Shown here: one piece after another, positions 25,903 through 34,085 of the stretch
How positions within the stretch are numbered: position 1 is the stretch's first letter
Layout of the letters: each line of letters starts with the position of its first letter
Assembly (NCBI RefSeq): GCF_024138165.1
Contig: NZ_CP100000.1
Span: 2,790,001 to 2,854,000 of the forward strand
Direction of reading: 5' to 3'
Origin: Halorussus vallis
GTDB taxonomy: Archaea > Halobacteriota > Halobacteria > Halobacteriales > Haladaptataceae
Length of the DNA: 64,000 nt
Notes under the pieces: generated by a model
Database searches by the model: none
What the model was told of the DNA's origin: nothing
The model's input: the letters and a program-made list of their open reading frames with translations, nothing else
Program-made: the position numbers and the translations under genes

Positions 25903-26218
25903 CGGTCACCGGTACTCCGACTTCTCCGTTTGGTCCGTCGTCTGCAACAGATTCGCGTCTCACCCGATACGCACGACACGTACCCGACGGTATCGATTCG
26001 GTGTCTTCCGAAAACCCGAGAGCAGTCGCTCGCGGTTGTTGGAAAGACGGGGTAGGTCAGTCAGCAGTTGGCTCACGTGGAAACCACGCGAGTCGAAAGG
26101 TGGCTGTCCGACCGTGCCGCCTGCATGACTCTCTCCGCTATCGCTATAAAACACCTCCGGTCCTCGGCTCCGGCGGCGTCGTTCCTGGTCGCCGGACTTT
26201 CACGCGCTCGCGCCGACT
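25903..26218. other. Intergenic stretch, nothing recognised
   Basis: This space between convergent azf and htpX has no convincing gene. A 64-codon minus-strand frame (25960-26154) follows a GTTTTATAG string, but it has no similarity I recognise and reads like random GC-rich sequence. Confidence 0.3.
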
Positions 26219-27049
26219 TCAGGCGAGCAGTTCCGGCGCGAGGCGCGCGATTCGCTTCTCCATCGGCGGGTGCGTCGCGAACAGCGTCGCCAGCAAGCCC
26301 CGCTTGCCGCCGAAGATGCAGAGCGCGCCGACCCGGTCCTGCACGTCCGGCGCGTCGTCGTGGCGGCCGACCTGCGCGATCTTGGCCAACGCCGAGGCCA
26401 TCGCCTCGGGGTCGCCGGTGTACTCGGCGGCGTCGCTGTCGGCGACGTACTCGCGGTGCCGGGAGATGGCGAGCACGAAGACGGTCACGACCATCTGAAC
26501 GATGGCGCTGAGAATCCACGCGACGATGGTGCCCGCGATGCCGTCGTCGGCGAGCGCGACGACCCAGAAGACGACCATCCCGAGCATCTGGGCGACGCTC
26601 TGGCCCAGCACCATCAGCACCACGTCGCGGTTCTTGACGTGGGCGAGTTCGTGGGCTAGCACGCCCTCAAGTTCGTCGTCCTCCAGCAGTTCCAGCAGGG
26701 TTTCGGAGACGACGACCACGCCCGCGCCCTTTCGACCGACCGCGAAGGCGTTGGGGACGCCCATCCGGCCGACCATGAGTCGGGGTTTCGGAATCTCCAT
26801 GTCGTCGCTCAGTCGCTCGACGGTGCGGTGGACCTCGGGGTACTCGTCCTCGGGGAGGTCCTCGGCGCCGACGCCCCGCAGCGCCAGCCACTTGCCGAGT
26901 TTGTACTGGGCCGCCGCGAAGACGACGCTGAGCGCCAGTATCACCGGCAGGCCGAACAACCCCCGGAGGAACCACGCCATCGCGGCGTAGAACGCGAAGA
27001 CGATCGTTCCGGACAGTACCATCCGCGCTTTCAGTCCAGCGTGTCGCAT
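26219..27049 (-). CDS. htpX: HtpX-like M48 membrane zinc metalloprotease
   Basis: The 276-residue protease has two N-terminal membrane spans, the zinc motif HELAHVKNRD (HEXXH) after LLEDDELEGVL, two more spans (VLMVLGQSVAQMLGMVVFWVVAL and ILSAIVQMVVTVFVLAI) and the third ligand Glu in SRHREYVADSDAAEYTG. It ends THPPMEKRIARL, as HtpX proteins do. It degrades damaged membrane proteins. The start at 27049 (MRHAGLKARMVL) is preferred because a CTTATTTCG box lies about 26 bases upstream; an ATG at 27082 is possible. Confidence 0.93.
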   Translation of the reverse strand: MRHAGLKARMVLSGTIVFAFYAAMAWFLRGLFGLPVILALSVVFAAAQYKLGKWLALRGVGAEDLPEDEYPEVHRTVERLSDDMEIPKPRLMVGRMGVPNAFAVGRKGAGVVVVSETLLELLEDDELEGVLAHELAHVKNRDVVLMVLGQSVAQMLGMVVFWVVALADDGIAGTIVAWILSAIVQMVVTVFVLAISRHREYVADSDAAEYTGDPEAMASALAKIAQVGRHDDAPDVQDRVGALCIFGGKRGLLATLFATHPPMEKRIARLAPELLA

Positions 27050-27124
27050 ACCCCGACGCGCGAACCCGAACGAAATAAGCATTGTTCGGATTATCGATAC
27101 TAATAACGCCGACCCTCCTGCGGA

Positions 27125-27161
27125 CGGATGCCGGCGGTCGCGATAGGACCGTCGGCATCCG
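27125..27161 (-). terminator. Hairpin between DUF309 and htpX genes
   Basis: A 15-bp stem with one mismatch and a seven-base loop begins a few bases beyond the DUF309 stop on the minus strand. It probably ends that transcript before the htpX promoter. Confidence 0.55.
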
Positions 27162-27167
27162 ACCTGT

Positions 27168-27785
27168 TCAGTCGAACAGTCCCTCCACGTCCGTCTCCTC
27201 GTGCTCGCGCTTGCCGACCGCGTCACGGAGTCGCTGGAAGATTATCCCCCGATTCGCCTCGTCGCGCGCGAAGTCGAGGACGAACGTGACGAACCGGCTG
27301 GTCGCCTTCCCGGCTTCGAGGTCGGCGCGGGCGTACTCGACCGCCTTCTCTATCACCGCCTCGTCGTAGCCGTACTCCTCGGCCAGCACCTCGGCGGCGA
27401 TGGCGCCCGCCTCGAAGCGCAGGTCCTCGGGCACCAGCGCCACGCCCTCGTGGGTCAGTTTCGGCGGCGCGACCCGTTCGACGTGCTCGGGGTCGGTCGC
27501 GACCGCCCGGAGGTACTCGTGGACCGCCCCGACGTTCACCTCGCGGTAGTCGGCCGGGAGGTCGGCGAGGTACGCCGTGCCCGACTCGGCGAGTCCCCGC
27601 GTCCCCTCCCAGTTCCGGCCGGCGGCGTGGTGGACCGCCGCGGTGAACTGGATGAGGCCGTGGAGGAATCGCTCGTCGTCGGTGTCGGCCTCCAGGTCGA
27701 GCCAGTACTCCTCCCAGGCGTCGTGGGCCGCGTGGAACTCCCCGGCGTTGTAGATGGCCACGCCCGCGCGGAGATGGTTTCTCAT
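27168..27785 (-). CDS. DUF309-family protein
   Basis: The 205-residue helical protein has the DUF309 signature in its N-terminal third: AGVAIYNAGEFHAAHDAWEEYWL, with conserved His and Glu residues, then FLHGLIQFTAAVHHAAGRNWEGTRGLAESG. The family is widespread with no proven activity; the conserved His/Glu set suggests a metal or small-molecule site. The start at 27785 drops an unlikely upstream extension that reads through a repeat. Confidence 0.87.
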   Translation of the reverse strand: MRNHLRAGVAIYNAGEFHAAHDAWEEYWLDLEADTDDERFLHGLIQFTAAVHHAAGRNWEGTRGLAESGTAYLADLPADYREVNVGAVHEYLRAVATDPEHVERVAPPKLTHEGVALVPEDLRFEAGAIAAEVLAEEYGYDEAVIEKAVEYARADLEAGKATSRFVTFVLDFARDEANRGIIFQRLRDAVGKREHEETDVEGLFD

Positions 27786-27879
27786 ATCCGGTGAGTTCGC
27801 TGTTCGGGGAGAAGATGGTTTGGGAAGACCGCCGAGTCGGAGGGGGTACGAGAGCGACAACGAAGAAGCCCACTCGGGC

Positions 27880-27930
27880 GACCAAGCGAACACGAGCGGG
27901 CGGGATTGAAACGGACCGCTCTGCCGGCTG
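27880..27930 (-). repeat. Dispersed element family A, degenerate inverted copy
   Basis: Read on the minus strand, GAGCGGTCC followed by TTTCAATCCCGCCCGCTCG (27914 to 27896) resembles the 3' motif of family A (GAGCGGCC then CCCCTTTCAGTCCCGCCC). Only this end is recognisable. Confidence 0.4.
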
Positions 27931-27989
27931 ATTCGCCGGGTGCTTGCGGTGGACCATCCCACCGGCCGTTTCTGTCGCTAACTTGGCCT

Positions 27990-28235
27990 CTTGGCGCGCG
28001 CTGGCGCGGCCCTGCGGTCACGCGAGCGAAGCGAGGGTGACATCGGAAGACGCAGGTTGTCTTCCGGCGGTTTGGGGCCGCGCCTTCGTGCGCGAGGGAT
28101 GAGTGAACGAGCGCAGCGAGTGAGCGAATCGGCTGGGGAGGCGTGTGGCTTGCGGTCGCAGTTGCAGTGCGGCTACTCAGTTGCATCGTGCAAGTAGCGG
28201 TCGCGGAAGCCGTCGCTGTGGTGGTTGCGGCCGTC
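27990..28235 (+). repeat. Dispersed element family B, second copy
   Basis: The order seen at 22137-22565 recurs: GGCGCGCGCTGGCGCG, TCACGCGAGCGAAGCGAG, GGAAGACGCAGGTTGTCTTCC, a GAACGAGCGCAGCGAG hairpin, GGGGAGGCGTGTGGCTTGC and finally CTCAGTTGCATCGTGC. It is shorter because one hairpin module is missing. No gene is present between the DUF309 gene and tRNA-Arg. Confidence 0.65.
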
Positions 28236-28341
28236 AGTTTACCATTTTATCGCTCCGACAGTGATTCTTGAGGTCGCTATCCAGCCGATTCCACTGACTG
28301 AAAGTACAGAATCCACTCGTCGTCGTTGCGCTGAAGAGAAA

Positions 28342-28414
28342 CGTCCTGACGGAGATTTGAACTCCGGTCACTGGCTCCGCAAGCCAATAGGATAGTCCAC
28401 TACCCTACCAGGAC
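28342..28414 (-). tRNA. tRNA-Arg (anticodon GCG)
   Basis: On the minus strand a 73-base cloverleaf folds with acceptor GTCCTGG/TCAGGAC and discriminator G. The D-stem is GGGT/ATCC, the anticodon loop TTGCGGA gives GCG, and the T-arm is CGGAG-TTCAAAT-CTCCG. The CCA end is not encoded. Confidence 0.93.
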
Positions 28415-28552
28415 TCATCTCTACGTATGCCGGTTCCGTTAATAAGGCCTGCGGTCTGCTCGCGGAGTGAGACGCCGACGCAAGCCACGGTGGCACAAAC
28501 GCCCATTTTTCCATCCATGAACGTTATGAAAGTCCGGAGCGTGCCACTTCGT

Positions 28553-29029
28553 ATGGACCGACGCGAACTGCTCACGCGAACCGGCGCGCTCCTCGGTGCC
28601 GTCTCGCTCGGCGGCTGTCTCAGCCGCTACGGCGAGATTCCCGGCGGAGGCGGGGGCACCACCGCGAGCAGTCCCACCTTGGCGGAGCGGTCGTTCGAGA
28701 TGACCGACGCCGGCTGTGGCAACCCGACCAACGAGGCGAGCGTCGCGTTCGACCCGGAACGGTCGACCGTGGTCGTCACGGGGACGATTTCGGCTCAAAA
28801 CGCCTGCCATCGCGCGAAACTCGTCGACACGAGCTACGACCCCGAGGCGGGGACGCTCGCCGTAACCGTCGCCACGACCCCGCGCGAAGGAGCGGAGGTC
28901 TGCGCCCAGTGCATCTTCGAAATCGACTACGAGGCGACCTTCCGGTTCGACGGCGGCCTCCCGGCGAAGGTTTCCGTTACGCACGACGGCCTTGGCGGGT
29001 CGAAGACCGTAACGACGACGAAACGGTAG
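28553..29029 (+). CDS. Predicted lipoprotein of unknown function
   Basis: The 158-residue protein starts MDRRELLTRTGALLGAVSLGGCL. A twin-arginine-type signal with a lipobox cysteine at residue 23 indicates Tat export and lipid anchoring. A glycine-rich linker follows, then a beta-rich domain with four further cysteines (DAGCGN, NACHRA, VCAQCIF) that could form two disulfides or bind metal. I do not recognise the family. The ATG at 28553 is chosen because CGTTATGAA lies about 26 bases upstream; ATGs further upstream precede this box. Confidence 0.72.
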   Translation: MDRRELLTRTGALLGAVSLGGCLSRYGEIPGGGGGTTASSPTLAERSFEMTDAGCGNPTNEASVAFDPERSTVVVTGTISAQNACHRAKLVDTSYDPEAGTLAVTVATTPREGAEVCAQCIFEIDYEATFRFDGGLPAKVSVTHDGLGGSKTVTTTKR

Positions 29030-29057
29030 GAGCGCGAACGTCGACGTACTAACGAAC

Positions 29058-29115
29058 GTGACCGCCTCGAAAGCCCCGAGGTAGAAGTCGTGGCCGGGCG
29101 TTCGCAGTAGTTCAG
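29058..29115 (+). repeat. Dispersed element family A, single-unit remnant
   Basis: GTGACCGCCTCGAAAGCCCC (29058-29077) is the exact 5' unit of family A. The remainder is degenerate (GGCCGGGCGTTCGCAG resembles the 3' flank at 21200). It lies in the 308-base gap before the rpaC-like gene, where I see no other feature. Confidence 0.5.
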
Positions 29116-29337
29116 TTCGCCGAGCGTTCTCGGACGATTGGCTGGTACGCCATCGCACACGAAATCTTCCACTTCCTTCACCGAACGTTTATAAACGAAA
29201 CCGGCACAACCCCGTGGCGTGACACGCCCCCGACCCGGAGACGCGAACGCCGAGTTGACCGCTCAGACCGCCGTTCTGTCGGCTCAGCGGCAAGGACAAT
29301 GCTTAAGCGCGGGCCACCCTTGCTCGCTAATACGATT

Positions 29338-30813
29338 ATGGGCGCGATAGAGGACGTTCACGCGGACCTCGAAGCAGATATCTCTCTGGAGGAGTTCCGC
29401 GAGACGGTCGAGGAGAAAGTCGAGCAGATGGGAGGTCTCGCCGACGAGGAGACGGCGGCGATGCTGGTCGCTCACGAACTGGACGACGAGGGCGGCGAGG
29501 TCAACAGCGTCGCCGACGTCGAACCCGGCATGGAGGAGGTCAAGTTCGTCGCGAAGGTCGTCAGCGTCGGCGACGTCCGGACCTTCGAGCGCGACGACGA
29601 GGAGGCCGAGGACGGCCGCGTGCTCAACGTCGAGGTAGCCGACGAAACCGACTCGGTCCGCATCACCTTCTGGGACAAGCAGGCCGACGGCGCCGAGGAA
29701 GCGCTCGAACCCGGCGACGTACTCCGCATCGCGGGCCGACCCAAGGACGGCTACAACGGCGTCGAGGTCAACGTCAACAAGGCCGAACCCGACGACGAAA
29801 CCGAAATCGACGTCCAGATTCAGGACACCTACCGGGTCGAGGACCTCTCGCTCGGCCTCTCGGACGTGAACCTCCGCGGGAAACTGCTGGACACCGACTC
29901 CATCCGCACCTTCTCGCGGGACGACGGCTCGGAGGGTCGCGTCTCAAACCTGAAGGTCGGCGACGAAACCGGCCGCATCCGGGTGACCCTCTGGGACGAG
30001 CAGGCCGACCTCGCCGAGGAACTCGACCCCGGCATCTCGGTCGAGGTCGTCGACGGCTACGTCCGCGAGCGCGACGGGAGCCTCGAACTCCACGTCGGCA
30101 ACCGCGGCGCGGTCGAGGAGATCGACGAGGAGATAGAGTACGTTCCCGACGCCGCCGACATCGGGAGCCTCGAAATCGGCGACGTCGTCGACGTGGTGGG
30201 CGTCGTGCGCTCGGCCGACCCCAAGCGGACCTTCGACCGCGACGACGGGTCGGAAGGCCAGGTCCGGAACATCCGCGTCCAGGACGAGACGGGCGACGTC
30301 CGAGTCGCGCTCTGGGGTGAGAAAGCCGACGCCGAGGTCGCGCCGGGCGACAAGGTCCACCTCGCCGACATCGAGATACAGGACGGCTGGCAGGACGACA
30401 TCGAGGGGTCGGCCGGCTGGCAGTCGACGGTCGCGGTCCTCGACAGCGACGTGGGCACCGGGAGCGGCGCCAGCGAGGACGCCAGCGACTCGGGCGAGGC
30501 CGGACTGGGCGCCTTCACCGACGACTCGGAGTCCGGTTCGTCCGGCGCGTCCGGAGCGTCGGACTCGGCCGCCGAAGCGGCCGAGTCCGACGCCGGCGCG
30601 TCCGCTGGCGGAAGTAACGACGCCGCCGGGAGCGCCGACGGCGAGTACGTCGAGTTCACGGGGACGGTCGTGCAGGCCGGGAACCCGGTGGTGCTGGACG
30701 ACGGCAAAGAGACGGTGAGCGTCGAGACGGAGACGGACGTGACCCTCGGTCAGAAGGTCACCGCCCGGGGCGAACTCCGCGACGGACGGCTCGACGCCGA
30801 GGACCTGTTCTAA
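29338..30813 (+). CDS. rpaC: Single-strand DNA-binding protein RpaC-like (multiple OB folds)
   Basis: The 491-residue protein has a helical N-terminal region (residues 1-55) and three consecutive OB folds. Each carries a version of RTFxRDDGSEGxVxNLxVxDETG-x-RVTLWDE (around residues 75-170, 180-275 and 285-375). A long Ser/Ala/Asp/Gly linker (about 385-435) leads to a fourth short OB-like segment (YVEFTGTVVQAGNPVVL). This matches the haloarchaeal RpaC type, which binds single-stranded DNA in replication and repair. The ATG at 29338 is preferred to one 13 codons upstream because the conserved MGAIEDVHADL start is there. Confidence 0.92.
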   Translation: MGAIEDVHADLEADISLEEFRETVEEKVEQMGGLADEETAAMLVAHELDDEGGEVNSVADVEPGMEEVKFVAKVVSVGDVRTFERDDEEAEDGRVLNVEVADETDSVRITFWDKQADGAEEALEPGDVLRIAGRPKDGYNGVEVNVNKAEPDDETEIDVQIQDTYRVEDLSLGLSDVNLRGKLLDTDSIRTFSRDDGSEGRVSNLKVGDETGRIRVTLWDEQADLAEELDPGISVEVVDGYVRERDGSLELHVGNRGAVEEIDEEIEYVPDAADIGSLEIGDVVDVVGVVRSADPKRTFDRDDGSEGQVRNIRVQDETGDVRVALWGEKADAEVAPGDKVHLADIEIQDGWQDDIEGSAGWQSTVAVLDSDVGTGSGASEDASDSGEAGLGAFTDDSESGSSGASGASDSAAEAAESDAGASAGGSNDAAGSADGEYVEFTGTVVQAGNPVVLDDGKETVSVETETDVTLGQKVTARGELRDGRLDAEDLF

Positions 30814-31028
30814 CTGTTGAACGGTTCTTCGTCGCGGTGGTTGTCGACGTTCTGCTCGTCGCCCGCCGCGTCCTCGCGCGCCTCGTCCTGCTCGACTCTG
30901 GTTTCGTCTTCGATCTGTTCCTCGCGGGCCTGTTCGGCCTCGGCCTTCTCCTCTTCGACCTCCTCGTCTTCGTCCGATTCGTCCTTCTCTTTCGCCATCG
31001 TCCGCTCTCGCTCGTGGTCGTCGGCCAT
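30810..31028 (-). CDS. Small, highly charged haloarchaeal protein
   Basis: The 72-residue protein is almost entirely Glu, Asp, Lys, Arg and Gln (KDESDEDEEVEEEKAEAEQ) and likely forms a single helix or is disordered. It has no hydrophobic core. Its stop codon overlaps that of rpaC by four bases on the opposite strand. The function is unknown and the coding status is moderately sure. Confidence 0.5.
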   Translation of the reverse strand: MADDHERERTMAKEKDESDEDEEVEEEKAEAEQAREEQIEDETRVEQDEAREDAAGDEQNVDNHRDEEPFNS

Positions 31029-31150
31029 GCCCGAACGTAGGCCGGCGAATTCCTTATGTTTGCTGGCGGGTCGCCCCCGGAGAAACGCGCGCAGGCCGCC
31101 CGAACGACGCTACGGAAAGAACTAAGGGCGCGACATTCGGGGGTTGGGGT

Positions 31151-31582
31151 ATGAGCGTCGAGTTGCCGTTCGCACCGGTCGACACCATCATCAGACGGAA
31201 CGCCGGCGACCTCCGGGTGAGCGCCGACGCCGCCGAGGAACTCGCCCGGCGCATCCAGCGCCACGGGGCCGAACTCGCGGTCGCCGCGGCCGAACGAGCC
31301 ACCGATGACGGCCGGAAGACGTTGATGAGCCAGGACTTCGGCGTCGAACAGGTCGTCGACAAGGACAGCCTCGAACTCCCCGTCGCGCCCATCGACCGCA
31401 TCGCCCGCCTCGACATCGACGACGACTACCGGGTGGCGATGGACGCCCGCATCGCGCTCGCCGACATCCTCGAGGACTACGCCGACAACGTCGCGCGGGC
31501 GGCGGCCACCCTCGCGAACCACGCCGACCGTCGAACGGTCAAGGCGGAGGACATCGAGACGTACTTCAAGTTGTTCGAGTGA
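31151..31582 (+). CDS. Archaeal histone, fused double histone fold
   Basis: The 143-residue protein has two tandem histone folds: ELPFAPVDTIIRRNAGDLRVSADAAEELARRIQ and ELPVAPIDRIARLDIDDDYRVAMDARIALADIL each start one. This is the end-to-end histone dimer typical of haloarchaea. It is acidic, and these proteins may act more like regulators than packagers. A histone-deacetylase-family gene follows on the same strand 180 bases downstream. Confidence 0.95.
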   Translation: MSVELPFAPVDTIIRRNAGDLRVSADAAEELARRIQRHGAELAVAAAERATDDGRKTLMSQDFGVEQVVDKDSLELPVAPIDRIARLDIDDDYRVAMDARIALADILEDYADNVARAAATLANHADRRTVKAEDIETYFKLFE

Positions 31583-31761
31583 CCGCACGGTCCACTGCCC
31601 TCCTCCGACGACCGGCCGCTCGACGAGTCGCCCCCGGTGCGACGTCGGCGAACGGTTCGCGGAGCGAAGCCGTTAAATTCCACTGGGGCGGTGTAGTTGA
31701 TAGACGTGCTACCGACTGCCGCGGCCCGCCGTCGCTCGGCGGACGACGGACGTAACCAACG

Positions 31762-32772
31762 ATGAACTTCGGCTACAGCGACGAGTGTCTGGCACACGAT
31801 ACGGGCGAGCGCCACCCGGAGAACCCCGACCGCCTGCGGGCCATCCGCGAGGGACTGGCCCGGAGACACGGCGTCGAGTACGTCGACGCCGACTCGGCCT
31901 CCGCCGAGGTGGTGGAGGCGGTCCACGACGCCGACTACGTCGAGGAGTTCCGGGAGTTCTGCGAGAGCGGCGGCGGCAACTGGGACCCCGACACGGTGGC
32001 GGTCGAAGCGACCTGGGACGCCGCGCTCCAGTCGGCGGGGCTGGCCCGCTGGGCGGCCCTGTCGGCGCTCGACGGCGACGACGGTCGCGAGACGCCGTTC
32101 TCGGTCGGTCGGCCGCCGGGCCACCACGCCCTCTCGGACGACGCCATGGGCTTTTGCTTCTTCAACAACGTCGCGGTGGCGGCCAGGGCGGCCATCCGCG
32201 AACGAGACGCGGAGTGCGTGGCGATTCTGGACTGGGACGTCCACCACGGTAACGGCACCCAGGAGATATTCTACGACGTCGACGACGTCTTCTACGCCTC
32301 GCTCCACGAGGACGGCCTCTACCCCGGCACCGGCGAGGTCGAAGAGTCCGGCGAGGGCGCCGGCGAGGCGACGACGCTGAACGTCCCCTTGCCCGCGGGC
32401 GCGGGCGACCCCGAGTACCGTGACGCGGTCGACGACCTCGTCGCACCCGCGTTCGAGGCGTTCGACCCGGACCTGTTGCTCATCAGCGCGGGCTTCGACG
32501 CCCACCGCCACGACCCCATCTCCCGGATGCGGGTTTCCTCGGAGGGGTACGGCATGCTCACCGCGCGGGTCCGCGACGTCGCGGAGCGAACCGACGCCGC
32601 GCTGGGGTTCGTCCTCGAAGGCGGCTACGGACTCGACACGCTGGCCGAGAGCGTCGCGGAGGTCCACGAGACGTTCGACGGTCGCAAGCCCGTGGTCCCC
32701 GACGACGAGGCCAACGAGGACGTCCGCGAACTAATCGAGGAGACTCGGACGAGCCACCCGATTTTCGACTGA
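31762..32772 (+). CDS. Histone deacetylase/AcuC-family zinc amidohydrolase
   Basis: The 336-residue protein has the full class I/II deacetylase motif set. RPPGHHALSDDAMGFCFFNNVAVAA supplies the charge-relay histidines, ILDWDVHHGNGTQEIFY the zinc Asp and His, ISAGFDAHRHDP the second zinc Asp, and EGGYGLDTLAES the closing loop. It removes acetyl groups from lysine or small amines. It follows the histone gene directly on the same strand, a link also known in Haloferax. Confidence 0.94.
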   Translation: MNFGYSDECLAHDTGERHPENPDRLRAIREGLARRHGVEYVDADSASAEVVEAVHDADYVEEFREFCESGGGNWDPDTVAVEATWDAALQSAGLARWAALSALDGDDGRETPFSVGRPPGHHALSDDAMGFCFFNNVAVAARAAIRERDAECVAILDWDVHHGNGTQEIFYDVDDVFYASLHEDGLYPGTGEVEESGEGAGEATTLNVPLPAGAGDPEYRDAVDDLVAPAFEAFDPDLLLISAGFDAHRHDPISRMRVSSEGYGMLTARVRDVAERTDAALGFVLEGGYGLDTLAESVAEVHETFDGRKPVVPDDEANEDVRELIEETRTSHPIFD

Positions 32773-32814
32773 GGTGCGCTAATTTTACGCCGAGTCCGGT
32801 CGACGCACCGACCG

Positions 32815-32950
32815 GAGGATGCGCGAGGGGTCGCAGACCCCGAACGGGGAGGGTCGGGGCGCGGTGCTGTGCGGTGGGTGCTGTTCTCACCTGCATCGTG
32901 CGAGTGGCGGCCGCAGTCGCGGACGCGATTGCGGTCACTGTTGGATTTGG
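32815..32950 (+). repeat. Dispersed element family B, 3' fragment
   Basis: GGGGAGGGTCGGGGCG, GTGCGGTGGGTGC and CTCACCTGCATCGTGCGAG match the 3' part of the copies at 22137 and 27990. The 5' hairpins are absent except for a GGGGTC-GCA-GACCCC hairpin. Confidence 0.5.
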
Positions 32951-33002
32951 TGTTCGCGTCGCCGTCCCGCCCCACGCCTATCCTGCAGTAAGTGACAGAA
33001 GG

Positions 33003-33461
33003 CTATTCGCCGGTCTTCTCGCGGACATCGTCCGAGCAGGCACCGTACTCCTCCTGGGGCGCGCTGCACGCCCCGTCGCAGGGGTGGCCGACGTACTCCC
33101 GGAGTCGGTGGACCGTCTCCTCCGAGAGCGTGTGGCCGATGGTGCGCGGGTCGCCGTCGCCCTCCTCCAGCGTCGCGGCGTCGAGGCCCAGGTCGTCTTC
33201 GAGGAAGTTCTCGGCGACGCAGTGGCGCCAGAGGAGCTTTCGGGCGGTTTCCTCGCCGTCGTCGGTGAGCGAGACGCCCTCGTACTTCTCGTAAGTCGCG
33301 AACCCGCGCTCCTCCAGCGTGGCGAGCATCTCGGTGACGCTGGCGGGGCTCACGTCCAGCGCGGCGGCGAGTTCGCCCGTGCCGGCCCGCCGCTCGCCGC
33401 CGGCGCTCAACAGGTGGACGGCCCGGAGGTACCGCCCGACGCTCGCCGAAACCTCGCTCAT
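33003..33461 (-). CDS. DtxR/MntR-family metal-dependent regulator
   Basis: The 152-residue protein has an N-terminal winged helix (GTGELAAALDVSPASVTEMLATLEERGFATYEKYEGVSLT) and a dimerisation/metal domain. The latter has the DtxR order of residues: ARKLLWRHCVAENFLEDDL, GHTLSEETVHRLREYVGHP and Cys-rich CDGACSAPQEEYGACSD. It lacks the SH3-like third domain, as short archaeal IdeR/SirR proteins do. It likely represses Fe or Mn uptake genes elsewhere. Confidence 0.9.
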   Translation of the reverse strand: MSEVSASVGRYLRAVHLLSAGGERRAGTGELAAALDVSPASVTEMLATLEERGFATYEKYEGVSLTDDGEETARKLLWRHCVAENFLEDDLGLDAATLEEGDGDPRTIGHTLSEETVHRLREYVGHPCDGACSAPQEEYGACSDDVREKTGE

Positions 33462-33550
33462 GGTAGGCGGGCAGTCGGCCCGCGGCGACGTAAATTTTTC
33501 CTGCGCGCGAGAGCCACACGATTTACCACCGCTCCGACCCGAGCGGTCGT

Positions 33551-34081
33551 ATGGACGACGACTGGCGCGTCATCGAGTCGGTCGCGGAGTACGAGACGGG
33601 GTGGTACACCGGCGGCTACGACCTGGTCGAACAGCCCGACGGTTCGACGAAGAAGTACTACTGGGCCGAACTCCCGCCCGCGGTGGTGGTCCTCGCGGTG
33701 GAGGACGACCGGGTCGTCTTCGTCGAACAGTACCGGCCGGTCATCGGCGAGACGTGCCTGGAGTGTCCCGCGGGCATCGTCGAGGACGGCGAGTCCTACA
33801 CTCAGGCCGGCACCCGGGAACTCCGCGAGGAGACGGGCTTCGAGGCGGCGGGCGTGAGCTTGCTTGAAGATTTCTACTGCTCGACCGGTGTGCTCCGCCA
33901 CGAGCGCGGCATCGTCTTCGCCGAGGGGCTGACCCCCGTCGAACGGGACCTCGACGACAACGAGTTCCTCCGGGTCCGGAGCCTCCCGGTCGACGAGGCG
34001 CTCGCGGCGGCCCGCGAGGACCCGGCCAACGACGCGACCATCGAGGCGCTGTTGCTGGCCGAGGAGGAGGGCCTGCTCTGA
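33551..34081 (+). CDS. Nudix hydrolase, ADP-ribose pyrophosphatase-like
   Basis: The 176-residue protein has a complete Nudix box, GIVEDGE-x7-RELREETGF (residues about 77-99), preceded by VVVLAVEDDRVVFVEQYRPVIGETCLECPAG, as in ADP-ribose and sugar-nucleotide pyrophosphatases. It cleaves nucleoside diphosphate derivatives with Mg2+. A TATA-like ATTTACC 27 bases before the ATG gives a leaderless start. The end nearly meets the convergent glycosylase gene, five bases away. Confidence 0.92.
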   Translation: MDDDWRVIESVAEYETGWYTGGYDLVEQPDGSTKKYYWAELPPAVVVLAVEDDRVVFVEQYRPVIGETCLECPAGIVEDGESYTQAGTRELREETGFEAAGVSLLEDFYCSTGVLRHERGIVFAEGLTPVERDLDDNEFLRVRSLPVDEALAAAREDPANDATIEALLLAEEEGLL

Positions 34082-34085
34082 GCGG

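Noticed and set aside
25960-26154. 64-codon minus-strand frame between azf and htpX
   Set aside because: It has a TATA-like string upstream, but the protein is basic and low in acidic residues, unlike haloarchaeal genes, with no recognisable motif.
33003-33461. Truncated DtxR pseudogene
   Set aside because: The missing third domain is normal for short archaeal members, and the frame is intact with metal-site residues present.
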